Shown here in pieces: positions 25,301 through 31,147 of a DNA stretch of 37,061 bases. Numbering within the stretch: the stretch's first letter is position 1; every line of letters begins with the position of its first letter. Location of the stretch: assembly GCA_021809325.1 (NCBI GenBank), contig JAKBAE010000005.1:1-37061 (forward strand). Direction: 5' to 3'. Source of the DNA: a bacterium (GTDB lineage Bacteria > Chlamydiota > Chlamydiia > Chlamydiales > SM23-39). The position numbers and the translations under genes were made by a program. Under the pieces are notes generated by a model. It was not told the DNA's origin and ran no database searches. It saw nothing but the letters and a program-made list of their open reading frames with translations.

Positions 25301-26994
25301 TCATCCGTCAAGAGACAAAGTTGCATCTAGTAGATGGGACTCCAAAGTCTCTTCTAGAGCTCCTGCGCTCCCATCCTCAAAAGGACAAAATGCGTGCGCT
25401 CATCGACGTTGCAGCGCATTTTTGCGGCGTTGACAACCTGGCTGCCGCCCGTATGATTTGCGAGACGCTCAATGAGGAAGATTCTGCCGCTCAGGGCGTC
25501 CTCTTCTTCCATCCCGAAACTGCCCAGCTCTGCTGGATGCCAAGACTCTCTCCTGACGAGTGGACAGTTCTTAGCGGATTTGCACCCGAGATCATACAGC
25601 AAGAAACCGGCTTTGGTCCGGCCGAACGGTTCACCTACTATGATCAAGACCATATTACCGGAACCGACATTGACCAAATGGCCGATGCAGTGGCCCTTCT
25701 CTCGGGCAATGAGAAGACGAAGCTGTATGAAATGTGCCAGGGCCCCCGACGCATGCGCGGATTGGACAAAGACCAGCGCATTGTGGTCGCGCTTTCCGGC
25801 GGAGCGCAGCCTGTCATTGCTGAGGCGCTCGGGACTCGGTTTGAGGATGGACGATCTCCTGATATTGCGGAATTTTTGCTCTTCAGTTGCATTTGCGAAA
25901 GCAATGCGCGCTTATCTAAAAATCTCATGCTGGCAATGCAGAAGATCGATCAAGCCCTTCAACAGCATGTCTTGGACCGCTTGCTAGAGCTCGATGACGA
26001 AGAAGCCCTCTTTCAGCCGGCCTCTTTCCTCTATGACAAGAGCACCGCGGTAGACTACTATAGGCTCTATGCTTTCGAGCAGCAGCAAATATCCATGGAG
26101 TCTTTCCTCTTGGGCTATCTTGAAAATCAATTAAAGCGCCTGCAAGATGTCTTGTCCGAGGCTGAGACAGTAGATCTCAGCACACGTCTGCATCGCGAGG
26201 TACTCAACGAAGAAACTTTGCTTGGTGTACCAAAGACCATCGATACTCCGAAAGAGAGTCAATGGCAACCCCAAGCCGGCCGCGATTCACAGCACGTCCA
26301 AGAGCGCGTGATCGTCCAGGAAGATCGCGCTGAAAAGGTCGAAGAGCGCCAGCAGCTACAAGAGCAGCAGCGCCTGGTAGAGTCTAAGAAGGACGCAAAG
26401 CTACCTCTTTTTGTCGAAAAGGTTTGTTCGAGAGAAGATTTTCCCTTTCCGCCGAGCGAAATGCTAGGATCTGTGCTCGAACAAGAGCTTGGATTACCGC
26501 TTGGGATTGAGTTTGATCCGCGCATCCGGGTGACCCCGAACGCAAGCCATGTCTATGAGGAGCGTACAGAACTTCTAGCCAATCTTCCCAAGCGTCCGCT
26601 TCCCATCTTGGCCGTAGGTCAAATGCAAAAGAGCGGTGAAATTGAATGGACCTTCACTCTTTGTTCACTGAAGGAAGCGATCCAATTTGACCAATGGATT
26701 TCCGAAGGAAAATTACCGGAAGGAGTGCAAGCCCACTTGCTCCGGCCGAGCGGTAAATCCTTCCGAGCTGAGACGCCTCAGGACTTACCCCTTCTTCCGA
26801 TGGTCCAGCTGCTGCTTTTTGCCGGAGATTACACCCGGCTGGCCCAAAATCCGTGGTGGGCTGAGTGTAAAAAATGGATCGAGCATCTACCCGATGGTTC
26901 ACAGTGGGCCAACTTTTTGGAAAAGCGAGTGCTCTTCACTCTTACGCCCGATTACCTCGACAGCAAAGTGTGCCGCTTGCTGAACACTCCCTAA
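16321..26994 (+). CDS. Giant DUF3638/DUF3645-like protein with ankyrin-like N-terminus and SF2-type ATPase motifs
   Basis: 3557 residues, uninterrupted. The GTG at 16321 is the only usual start between an in-frame TAA (16306) and about residue 96; no clear ribosome site. Domains: helical N-terminus; ankyrin-like helices about 170-250 (NDVEGLSKFLDEHP, GETLLHRAM, LQICQLLIERGAS); a segment with His758 (NQAAHATALLF), VSNTGQG, and Gln864/Cys869 (QLSGTCSFRS), suggestive of a cysteine peptidase-like fold; a long unassigned middle; then an ATPase/helicase-like core: QGGGKS with Lys2540, DELH at 2671-2674, MAYSGSVKKE, DQDHITGTDI from 3109, RRMRGLDKDQ from 3143. The core order and spacing match eukaryotic DUF3638/DUF3645 proteins (MGEGKS, DEFDE, a DxxHxxGTD element, RMRxLGxGQ). 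A Gln/Glu-rich coiled coil at about 3320-3360 also recalls them. No signal peptide or membrane helix: cytoplasmic or a secreted effector. Function unknown. Confidence 0.82.
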   Translation: MNWWNVSDQLRDRLEKKAVSGLVEEKELRQELADLGFWDGVASARKEDPARALLALHEVSTIVADRLGGSSSPLADRLRSVKRQAQGQLSQELHKLNEKAHLSDQDMRVMKAGLDALERTSASPADFDAMRRWILGASFGDQSLMQKVKASLPAFISKSPSDPKKDLYRCAEDLVFKNDVEGLSKFLDEHPHLVFARDDWCGETLLHRAMYHRELKRNDEIHPSLQICQLLIERGASLDALDERLLPPEFHTYYTLEDQESWLLHQLGLDQLLEGQPEAIRSHFLEVCRWIPHSSSESLRMVLEFLKAHPSGREWAAANPNRLSIWLATAVRLEVDRTWVMEHLSVWETFLTPEWAMSACFSAAPRDWPELLAWLQDRNLIPTHYTLPLLGYTNKARQRGAEWKSFGPAHEVKNPIFATPFSQAMRLESLACLELLWNSSEERAHADLARLQDKQAPHSRIFWHWVEGRLQEKKLKGQVGAARLEASLNRSDWEEARQWMEKGFFPQDPNRWAVAALQRGQLGFFEFMWNSDLLDGNSDRILDAVVRCSSQVWAVDFLERLKESGVSLGRRDLLERSAKADCLLIGAYLAFNGARVDSKIPHAEVIDHLAGCLKSGDESEMRFRLALDQVGVAHLVGDNFIKGMKTESGGSLEGNTVPASLLLFLSGLRWVESRTKVDLSQAIDLFSRAFPYSLRMQDAHSLPIPGKDDRSAQEDYMRNAAQIACNVERELLSDLESLEEGQSFLLPMTWVTGNQAAHATALLFTKGKAGEIELWVSNTGQGAQHHPRKHNGGRLSANTLNRYRLTLEQLREHHLLAQVVEISAASPGLVPLTRPYGPTDFYAILAPFASPPEEDIHSGWRKTQLSGTCSFRSYCPLLHLILARSGLAEDDYKRVLDCMKEEGLSFAIEQWAPLIGSSPSLAKLFSIAAPHLYDTLKKRLAHQPVKQLEQRRSQLKEAALRLEEHLPPTESSHEDLSLGANFPTRKAFVQEGQRIFAETQPPAIITQPLQNAPSLAPKSACAVLDFAGGPKKLIDSLASLEAFAKTAPTMAHASIGSALRGVAHALLSDSSDLLSMPPEEAKQMIERLGSLFNLYAFPEDRADPSSFFAEYLVTSSLVLAVIWRLVSLIEAGGPEGSRLTDFTLTDVVNWVGQLEHMDRHVLLNGGWERDLILLNKVFSDTSSNPLFDFSSHAVALPQKRDQYKPLYALRQTATSGEHQYALAQAAFRPVSDWKEADAALEARLREVRSEVSATPVVDQNVWRANWMQAKGELPSHYYTLRNMALIVHLARSGYFSHGTVEASMRLFYAIDDVPSLLPNRRLDDARILMEVCYGDKRSQGSFSDSPDSIPAAFAVGADRRGGWFSFKLPQTERSQNEAISQKNGYGALDPENGELRSIRYAALQGHPFPTLAPGLLFDQFEGHWDRFTDPVQRLFFEYTLFTPPRLLLALRDRPELAKEGDVFFERARKNFEEALHVGSAIKGSRAAYVFLLQEQMRFWNYCLEAGHEEAKFAPLLAQRRGELRQLLDEPDWSEEERVWLHAAYADSFQVFPPGNSDEILFVLESLSVLRNASSAKGLRTLPPAFLASAIHAPFKHLAIWKQLLNDPEEAAKVCQGLLRRYNQAVSEKSMWIETQFPIYACREGDAEFQVNLLTGEVWKDWRTLSNLLPSRILGSRIYQAIYGKKVFHCTVESAAHAGWRNQMSLLLNQAPTLTVYQFEDDHGRVRCFDDPSGLRLERQFSGQWFRFVEDRNIPWIPPLAKWSKLSAWVSVDNPKALLLVDTASMKPCVQIHPNSLFTDLTGDISFEAEWVDLASAEGGKAIQAFDKDAVLLQEAKPNGPRRMRLQLPNHTLASGAPIEFERTDGLWTLRGAPHFALNHEQMLPDLQGVERFLILESDLGREAMIPLCSFSALKEGRYDPTTCMRVAIRKNTSMPLLSQKPDKNGYLAYLTLTHAKRPEDYQRAMQFLQGARRFERYSSDELRTLGMIFLSARETDDHTGYAYACRLMAAWLVQDNCRRNPLPPSQDSKDKKEPRWDSPLEDWERFWQSEGAKMEFKQIADAYFERHHHLPAAMRIEAVLSPLELFVFGLDRTRPVTVLEPPQPLKPGLQDSGVDYRMQLFDEPLDLRSIGYWKGNGAEFRMRSRVHGEFTSYFSQLLEWALSPDEKLRKRADHGRLALYGDPDPAAIVARAALFSALNGDGNYARCVRNILSGAETPSSEVWLKLVHAAKQIEAVLPAYPKARSSPVEATQLLPTYSPANVPKKFVERGRLPFTPSHSFIGRFERLFENAFELDPLSHSAQPKSFSYAAADPWLERSVEEFRQDYLLGAERNLNMPYYRLTGKVTKEKLVTTHRDAIQKQMEHYSQGPLSKARLAALDLANRLPEDLERALERTIEIESGRKPPLTIRDCVGLFLQGDEQAYRAATSLGDLGDIAELHQLIGDYLMLHNRVERYKAVLAALDRGSLQAVAEELSRLSQSSSYAQEEPGLAAALMVFEYEFGVVLRKDQIEGVLDMTRPDPKDPLRYRSCLVQRIQGGGKSFVFGPLLALLLADGYHLSVHVPPTAQVRTALYNMSMRSQQLAGQREHSFVFDDSPEKFTVEYLGLLRRTLEEAIVRREYVTVSKETLQALRCKYLKALFLNAQDPGKRAARQELKQILRLLRERGAFVFDELHLAFDPSKELNMPFGAPKPPERDLCLFLGRIVSFARAARGHDGELLLNVKNSPEQTPEQLKEMQEVIIALLLNSLRERYVGLDAFLRGDLKDIPESLRHPDLRQLAIHLTVAKQLLAGGWLSERLQLRVNEAHGLAPGSQPRVSIPFISNMNPAYGSEFSDEVVIVLNTFLAYLVDGLDPSQTRRFVELTLRAAAQEKRSRRESDQDLALEDTEVAKAFRRVVGVSLLKIDRDSPEDLNLVQQSLLSGEEEANCMLLDFVAQTELSKVELYAQQVSSNGQNVAGMGQSLMAYSGSVKKEMAPLGAEVKLEKGTDGQTVDLLIRQETKLHLVDGTPKSLLELLRSHPQKDKMRALIDVAAHFCGVDNLAAARMICETLNEEDSAAQGVLFFHPETAQLCWMPRLSPDEWTVLSGFAPEIIQQETGFGPAERFTYYDQDHITGTDIDQMADAVALLSGNEKTKLYEMCQGPRRMRGLDKDQRIVVALSGGAQPVIAEALGTRFEDGRSPDIAEFLLFSCICESNARLSKNLMLAMQKIDQALQQHVLDRLLELDDEEALFQPASFLYDKSTAVDYYRLYAFEQQQISMESFLLGYLENQLKRLQDVLSEAETVDLSTRLHREVLNEETLLGVPKTIDTPKESQWQPQAGRDSQHVQERVIVQEDRAEKVEERQQLQEQQRLVESKKDAKLPLFVEKVCSREDFPFPPSEMLGSVLEQELGLPLGIEFDPRIRVTPNASHVYEERTELLANLPKRPLPILAVGQMQKSGEIEWTFTLCSLKEAIQFDQWISEGKLPEGVQAHLLRPSGKSFRAETPQDLPLLPMVQLLLFAGDYTRLAQNPWWAECKKWIEHLPDGSQWANFLEKRVLFTLTPDYLDSKVCRLLNTP

Positions 26995-27032
26995 AATATA
27001 TTTATTTTTTGGAGTTCCTTCTCTAAAGCCCT

Positions 27033-27057
27033 CAGCTTCTTTTAATCGCGGAAGCTG
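27033..27057 (+). terminator. Possible hairpin after the giant gene
   Basis: A 7-bp inverted repeat CAGCTTC/GAAGCTG with an 11-nt loop lies 38 nt after the giant gene's TAA. No T-run follows, so an intrinsic terminator is doubtful; it may contribute to Rho-type or weak termination. Nothing else is seen between 26995 and the scar at 27084. Confidence 0.2.
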
Positions 27058-27083
27058 CCTATCAACAGATTTCCCTTAGCGTT

Positions 27084-27188
27084 TCTGATTTGAGCAAGCT
27101 CTGCGATCGATTTCCAGGCGAAAAGAGGGGTCTCGCTTTCCACCACTCTCCAACGCTTACATACCCGCCCGGTTCCGAAAAGAATTTG
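27084..27188 (-). pseudogene. Chimeric gene scar: fragments of the methyltransferase and DASS carrier genes
   Basis: 27084-27136 matches 28982-29034 of the methyltransferase gene at 50 of 53 bases. 27134-27166 is identical to 29760-29792 of the DASS carrier gene over 33 bases, with weaker similarity to about 27188. The two pieces are joined at a shared CGC. Order and strand are the same as at the intact locus, so this looks like a duplicated copy of that locus with ~725 bp deleted between the fragments. Read on the minus strand, the carrier piece still spells ILFGTG, then a 4-nt insertion shifts the frame before YVSVGEWWKA. No expression expected. Confidence 0.8.
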
Positions 27189-27196
27189 GGCGAAGA

Positions 27197-28411
27197 TTAG
27201 GAAATTCTCTCAAATTGCGATAATTTCAAAAGCTCTTCGCAAATTTGATCGATACAGACGACCCGAGCATTGGCAAAATTGGGAGAGGGGACACTGGAAA
27301 CAATCCATTTATCGACAATGTTGAGCTCCAACGAATTCAATAGGTTCATCTGCTTTGCTGTTAGATCCATTGGCGTTACTTTCACCTCAATGGCGATAAA
27401 TCGTTGATTGGAAAGCTGCAGCAGAAAATCAATTTCCTCTTGCATTTTTGATCTGACAAAAAAGATCTCGGGCTGCTCGCCCCGATTGAGAAAAAATCTC
27501 ACGATTTCGGACAAGACCAGGTTTTCGAACAAATGGCCAAAATAGGGACTCAATAAAATCGGCTCAAATGCAGTCCACCCTTGAAGCCTTACAGCAAGTC
27601 CGACATCCTCAAAATAGATCTTTGGCGTTTTGATCAGACGTTGATTGAGATTCACATAATAAGGCGGCAGGATACGCAACACCCCGTTTTGCTCAAATAA
27701 TGCAATCCAAGATTGAATGGTTGTGACATCCACCCCGACAATTTTCGCGATATCGGATGCATTCAATAACTGAGCGATTCGTCCGGAAGCGATTTGCAAT
27801 GCTTTGCTAAAAGCAGCCTTTTTTTCGATTCCTGCAGCCGATACGATGTCTTTTTCAATAAATGTAGAAATAAAATCATTGAGATACTGAACGGGATTTA
27901 AATTGGGAAAAGCGTGAAGCTCCGGCCAGCCTCCCCGCATAAAAAGCATACTCAATGAAATGGATTCCTGAAACGTTGCTTTCCACTCATGAATCGAGAT
28001 CGTATTCAAAAAGTAGTAGTTGGCTCGGCCGGAGAGAGACTCCCTCACCGCTTTATGAAGAAGCGTCTGATTGGATCCCGTCACCCAAAGATCGATTGTA
28101 ATCGGCTTGCCGGCTTCCAGATGCCCTCTTCGCTCTGCATCCACCCTCTTCTTTATCTCCGGAAAAATTTGAGGAGCCAAGGTAGCTTCATCCAAGATTA
28201 GGGGACCCGTAAACTGTTCAAAAAAAAGGGCCGGATTGCTCTCTGCCAGGTTCCGAATGCCCAGATCATCGAAGAGGATCAGTTTGTGTGTTTTAAGATG
28301 ATTTAAAAGCGAGGTTTTCCCCACCTGCCTGGGGCCTCTCAAAACTTTGATTGGCAACGCAGAGGCTCTATTTCCCTGGAGAAAATTCAGCAGGTCTCGC
28401 TTTATCCACAT
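27197..28411 (-). CDS. AAA-type ATPase with DUF4143 C-terminus
   Basis: 404 residues. N-terminal P-loop domain: Walker A GPRQVGKTS (26-34), Walker B LILDE (71-75), sensor-like WVTGSNQ, then an arginine-rich RESLSGRANYY. The second half has a small winged-helix-like part (NASDIAKIVGVDVTTIQSWIALFE) and the DUF4143 pattern KTPKIYFEDVGLAVRL followed by a nuclease-like FFVRSKMQEEIDFLL and FIAIEVKV, as in COG1373 proteins (restriction-endonuclease-like fold with D, E-x-K). These proteins are common in bacteria and archaea, spread horizontally, and have no firm function. ATG at 28411 with no ribosome site but a -10 box only 6 nt away, so the mRNA is probably leaderless. Its 3' end abuts the gene scar. 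Confidence 0.88.
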   Translation of the reverse strand: MWIKRDLLNFLQGNRASALPIKVLRGPRQVGKTSLLNHLKTHKLILFDDLGIRNLAESNPALFFEQFTGPLILDEATLAPQIFPEIKKRVDAERRGHLEAGKPITIDLWVTGSNQTLLHKAVRESLSGRANYYFLNTISIHEWKATFQESISLSMLFMRGGWPELHAFPNLNPVQYLNDFISTFIEKDIVSAAGIEKKAAFSKALQIASGRIAQLLNASDIAKIVGVDVTTIQSWIALFEQNGVLRILPPYYVNLNQRLIKTPKIYFEDVGLAVRLQGWTAFEPILLSPYFGHLFENLVLSEIVRFFLNRGEQPEIFFVRSKMQEEIDFLLQLSNQRFIAIEVKVTPMDLTAKQMNLLNSLELNIVDKWIVSSVPSPNFANARVVCIDQICEELLKLSQFERIS

Positions 28412-28417
28412 ATGCCT

Positions 28418-28446
28418 ATTTTAGGATTAGATCCAAAATCAGTCAA
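28418..28446 (-). promoter_or_regulatory. Strong promoter immediately at the ATPase start (leaderless mRNA)
   Basis: On the minus strand TTGACT (28441-28446) and TAAAAT (28418-28423) are 17 nt apart, close to the housekeeping consensus. The -10 ends 6 nt before the ATG at 28411, so transcription should begin at or next to the A of ATG. This agrees with the lack of a Shine-Dalgarno sequence for this gene. The rest of 28447-28594 holds no recognisable feature. Confidence 0.55.
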
Positions 28447-28594
28447 ATATAAACATAAGTTATTGATTATTTGCAACATAATAGACACCCTTGTTTCCCA
28501 AGACAGCTCTTCTCCCCTCGATTTTACAATTCCTTCTTTTCGCCAATTTCCTTGCACCGCTACCAGGAACGGGCCGAAGCGTTCAACATCGGTT

Positions 28595-29224
28595 TTATGA
28601 GCACTTGCGAACAGTGTTGATATAGACTTCGGTTTCACCCCAGGGAAATCGAATCTTTTGGGAAGCCGTCACATGGAAGCGAGAGTCGGCTAGGGGCTCC
28701 GAAACAGTGATTACCCTGCTATGAGCAGGAAGTTTCAAAAGAGACTCTTCGGGATGGAACGTGTAGAGATAAAGAACCGTCGCCCGATCCAAGGGAATTT
28801 TTGAGATTGAGCGCTCGAGAAATTTGAGATGGGAAAAACCGGGCAGACGGGCGAGCAAAGATGCCTTTCGGATAAAGGGCGGCACCCAATCTATCCCGAT
28901 GGTTTTGCAGCCGATCCAGGCAGCCGTCCAAAAACAGATCTTTCCCCTCCCGCAGCCGAGATCGACAAATAGATCGTCTGCTCTGATTTGAGCGAGCTCT
29001 GCAATCGATTTCCAGGCGCAAAGAGGGGTCTCGCCATAGATATGCACCCTCCCCTCCCCTCTTGATTCCATGTAGCGGCGGCAAATTCTGAAAGGGTTGG
29101 AAAAAAGATACAGAGCTCCGAGAAGAAGATCGCAAAGAGCAAAGCGGGGCTTGCGATAAAAAAAATAAATTGTCTTTAGCTGATCAAACCAAAGAAAAAA
29201 TCGGGTTTTCCAAAATAGGAGCAT
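28595..29224 (-). CDS. SAM-dependent methyltransferase with N-terminal membrane segment
   Basis: 209 residues. Motif I is FVDLGCGRGK (86-95), followed by an acidic post-I strand (TIGIDWVPPFIR) and TVLYLYTFHPEE, so this is a class I Rossmann methyltransferase. The first ~45 residues are hydrophobic and basic (FFYRKPRFALCDLLLGALYLF), suggesting membrane attachment. Similar short proteins are seen as lysine- or lipid-directed methyltransferases of unknown target; substrate not assignable here. It follows the small membrane-protein gene by 24 nt on the same strand. No clear ribosome site before the ATG at 29224. A diverged fragment of this gene lies in the scar at 27084-27136. Confidence 0.82.
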   Translation of the reverse strand: MLLFWKTRFFLWFDQLKTIYFFYRKPRFALCDLLLGALYLFSNPFRICRRYMESRGEGRVHIYGETPLCAWKSIAELAQIRADDLFVDLGCGRGKICFWTAAWIGCKTIGIDWVPPFIRKASLLARLPGFSHLKFLERSISKIPLDRATVLYLYTFHPEESLLKLPAHSRVITVSEPLADSRFHVTASQKIRFPWGETEVYINTVRKCS

Positions 29225-29248
29225 GGATCCATGCTATCACAGAGCAGA

Positions 29249-29611
29249 TTACATGCTAATGCTTATGGGACCCAAACTGGAGCTGAGTGACAGGGGATTT
29301 TTTTTATTGTCTTGAACCAGGCTGACTCCTGCCATCAAAGACAATACTCCTATTGGATACATCGTCTCGGCCAAAGTTGCAGTTGTACTCCCTACCATCC
29401 CAAAAAGCCCCATGCCAAAGAGTCCCGTGCTGGCAAACAGAAAAAGCGCCCCCAGGAAAAGCAAAGCATAAGTGGAAATTTGAACAATTCTTTCTTTTAA
29501 AGGATTCGGCTCCTCTGCATCCTGAGTCCTTGGACTTGCAACAACATGTAAATTTACATTGAACGCAGTACTAGATTCCGGCGCCTGGGGCAAAGATATT
29601 GCATTAGACAT
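29249..29611 (-). CDS. Small hydrophobic protein with two membrane helices
   Basis: 120 residues, not recognised. A strong AAGGAGG 5 nt before the ATG at 29611 makes it a convincing gene. The first ~40 residues are hydrophilic and Ser/Pro/Asn-rich, then two hydrophobic segments at about 46-72 (ALLFLGALFLFASTGLFGMGLFGM) and 78-98 (TLAETMYPIGVLSLMAG), and a Ser-rich tail. A bilobed hydrophobic hairpin of this kind also occurs in chlamydial inclusion-membrane (Inc) proteins, so an Inc-like role is possible but not shown. Lies between the DASS carrier and the methyltransferase on one strand. Confidence 0.7.
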   Translation of the reverse strand: MSNAISLPQAPESSTAFNVNLHVVASPRTQDAEEPNPLKERIVQISTYALLFLGALFLFASTGLFGMGLFGMVGSTTATLAETMYPIGVLSLMAGVSLVQDNKKNPLSLSSSLGPISISM

Positions 29612-29678
29612 ACAGCCCTCCTTAATTACACGTAATTATCTCCGCAAATTAAGATTAAGTCAACGCAATAAAAACAAA

Positions 29679-31091
29679 CTACCAATACCCGAGTACTTTC
29701 CACCAGATCCCGCCGATGAAAAGCCAAACAGTGATAAAAAGAATACTTGAAAGGGCTCCCGCTTTCCACCACTCTCCAACGCTTACATACCCCGTCCCGA
29801 AGAGGATCGGAGCGGCTCCCGAACCATAGTGGGTTAGGCCCATGAAGAGGTTGCTGAAAAATGCGAGTATAAGAGCCGCCAGGACCGGGGGCGTCCCGAT
29901 TGCAATGGCTACAAGGAGAAAGGGGGCGAACATGGAGCTGATGTGGGCTACAGCGCTCGCAAAGAAGTAATGGGAATAATAATAAATGATGGAGAGCAGG
30001 ATGATCCCCCAACTCCAGTGAAGCCCTTCGGCATACTGGGCGACAATCTGGCTGAACCAGCCGGAAAATCCGGTCGTGTTTAAACGGCAAGCAAGTGTAA
30101 TTAGAGTTGCAAACCAAATCAAGGTATCCCAAGCGCTATGCTCTTGTAAAATGTCCTTCCACTCTAAAATGCGAGTCATTAGCAAAATGGCAACGCCGAC
30201 CATGGCGGCAGCCGTTGCCTTAACGCCAAAAAAATGACCAAAAATCCAAAGAAGAATCAAAAGGACAAACGTCCCGGCCATGATCTTTTCTTTCGGGCCT
30301 ATCGGACCCATCTCGCTCAGCTTGTTCTCTGCCATTTTCTTCGCATGGGGCGTGTGCCGGATTGTGGGCGTCTTAAGCCAAAACATCAGCCAAGGCAAAA
30401 CCAATAAACATAATAGCCCGGGGACAATGGCGGCAAGCGCCCAGTCCATCCAGCCGATTTCAATCCCGTGAGACTTCGCAATTGAGGCGATGAGCGGATT
30501 TCCGGCCATTGCGGTGAGAAACATAGCGCTTGTCACCGCTGTGCCTTGATATGCACAGAGCGTTAAATAAGAAGCCATCCGCGGATCGTGCGACTCCCCG
30601 GTAAAAATATCAGCCAAACTCTTTAGCACGGGATAGACGACGCCCCCTGCCCTCGCAGTGATGCTGGGAATGCAGGGCGAAAGGAGCAAATCCGCTGCAA
30701 CCAGGCCATAGCCAAGGCCCAAACTGCTCTTACCAAAACGGCCCATCACCGAATAGGCTAAACGGGAGCCCAATCCCGTCGTGATAAATCCCTTTGCGAT
30801 GAAAAACGCAAAGACAACCAGCCAAACAACGTCATTGCCAAAACTGTTGCAAGCATCCTCTAAACTTAGGCTCCCCAACAAGACCGACACCGTCAGGGCG
30901 ATCAAAGAGACAGCGCCCATAGGCAAGGGCTTTAGGATGATCGCTACGATCGTCGCAGTAAAGATCGCAAAAAGCTTCCAGGCAGCGGGACTCAAACCTT
31001 CCGGAAGAGGAAGAACCCAGATCGCAATCCCAATGAAAATGCTCAACAAAAACTTGGCCGCCATTGCATAGCTCTTTATGAATCGTTTCAT
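29679..31091 (-). CDS. DASS family dicarboxylate (2-oxoglutarate/malate-type) transporter
   Basis: 470 residues, about 12-14 helices, SLC13/DASS family, close in pattern to plastid DiT1 and the chlamydial 2-oxoglutarate/malate translocator. Signs: GNDVVWLVVFAFFIAKGF, SPCIPSITARAGGVVYPV (the SNT-like substrate loop as SxT), TAVTSAMFLTAMAGNPL and, near the C-terminus, FMGLTHYGSGAAPILFGTGYVSVGEWWKAG. It exchanges or imports C4/C5 dicarboxylates from the host cytosol through the inner membrane, feeding a partial TCA cycle. The ATG at 31091 has AGGAGGAGC just upstream; a tiny CTCC/GGAG hairpin could mask it. Fragments of its 3' region are duplicated in the scar at 27134-27188. Confidence 0.92.
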   Translation of the reverse strand: MKRFIKSYAMAAKFLLSIFIGIAIWVLPLPEGLSPAAWKLFAIFTATIVAIILKPLPMGAVSLIALTVSVLLGSLSLEDACNSFGNDVVWLVVFAFFIAKGFITTGLGSRLAYSVMGRFGKSSLGLGYGLVAADLLLSPCIPSITARAGGVVYPVLKSLADIFTGESHDPRMASYLTLCAYQGTAVTSAMFLTAMAGNPLIASIAKSHGIEIGWMDWALAAIVPGLLCLLVLPWLMFWLKTPTIRHTPHAKKMAENKLSEMGPIGPKEKIMAGTFVLLILLWIFGHFFGVKATAAAMVGVAILLMTRILEWKDILQEHSAWDTLIWFATLITLACRLNTTGFSGWFSQIVAQYAEGLHWSWGIILLSIIYYYSHYFFASAVAHISSMFAPFLLVAIAIGTPPVLAALILAFFSNLFMGLTHYGSGAAPILFGTGYVSVGEWWKAGALSSILFITVWLFIGGIWWKVLGYW

Positions 31092-31147
31092 CTGCTCCTC
31101 CTGAAGGAGATCCTATACTCCGCCATCCAAGAAAAAAATGCAATCGG

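Noticed and set aside
16321-26994. Giant gene as several fused or frameshifted genes
   Set aside because: The frame is uninterrupted with consistent codon use throughout, and the whole-length layout matches large DUF3638-type proteins.
27033-27057. Intrinsic terminator after the giant gene, considered as firm
   Set aside because: Stem is short with a long loop and no T-run; kept only as a low-confidence feature.
28402-28638. Minus-strand 78-codon frame between the methyltransferase and the ATPase
   Set aside because: Overlaps the methyltransferase end in another frame and the ATPase promoter; no ribosome site or homology.
31091-31115. Small CTCC/GGAG hairpin over the DASS ribosome site, considered as a translational switch
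   Set aside because: Only 4 bp; too weak to call a regulatory structure without conservation.
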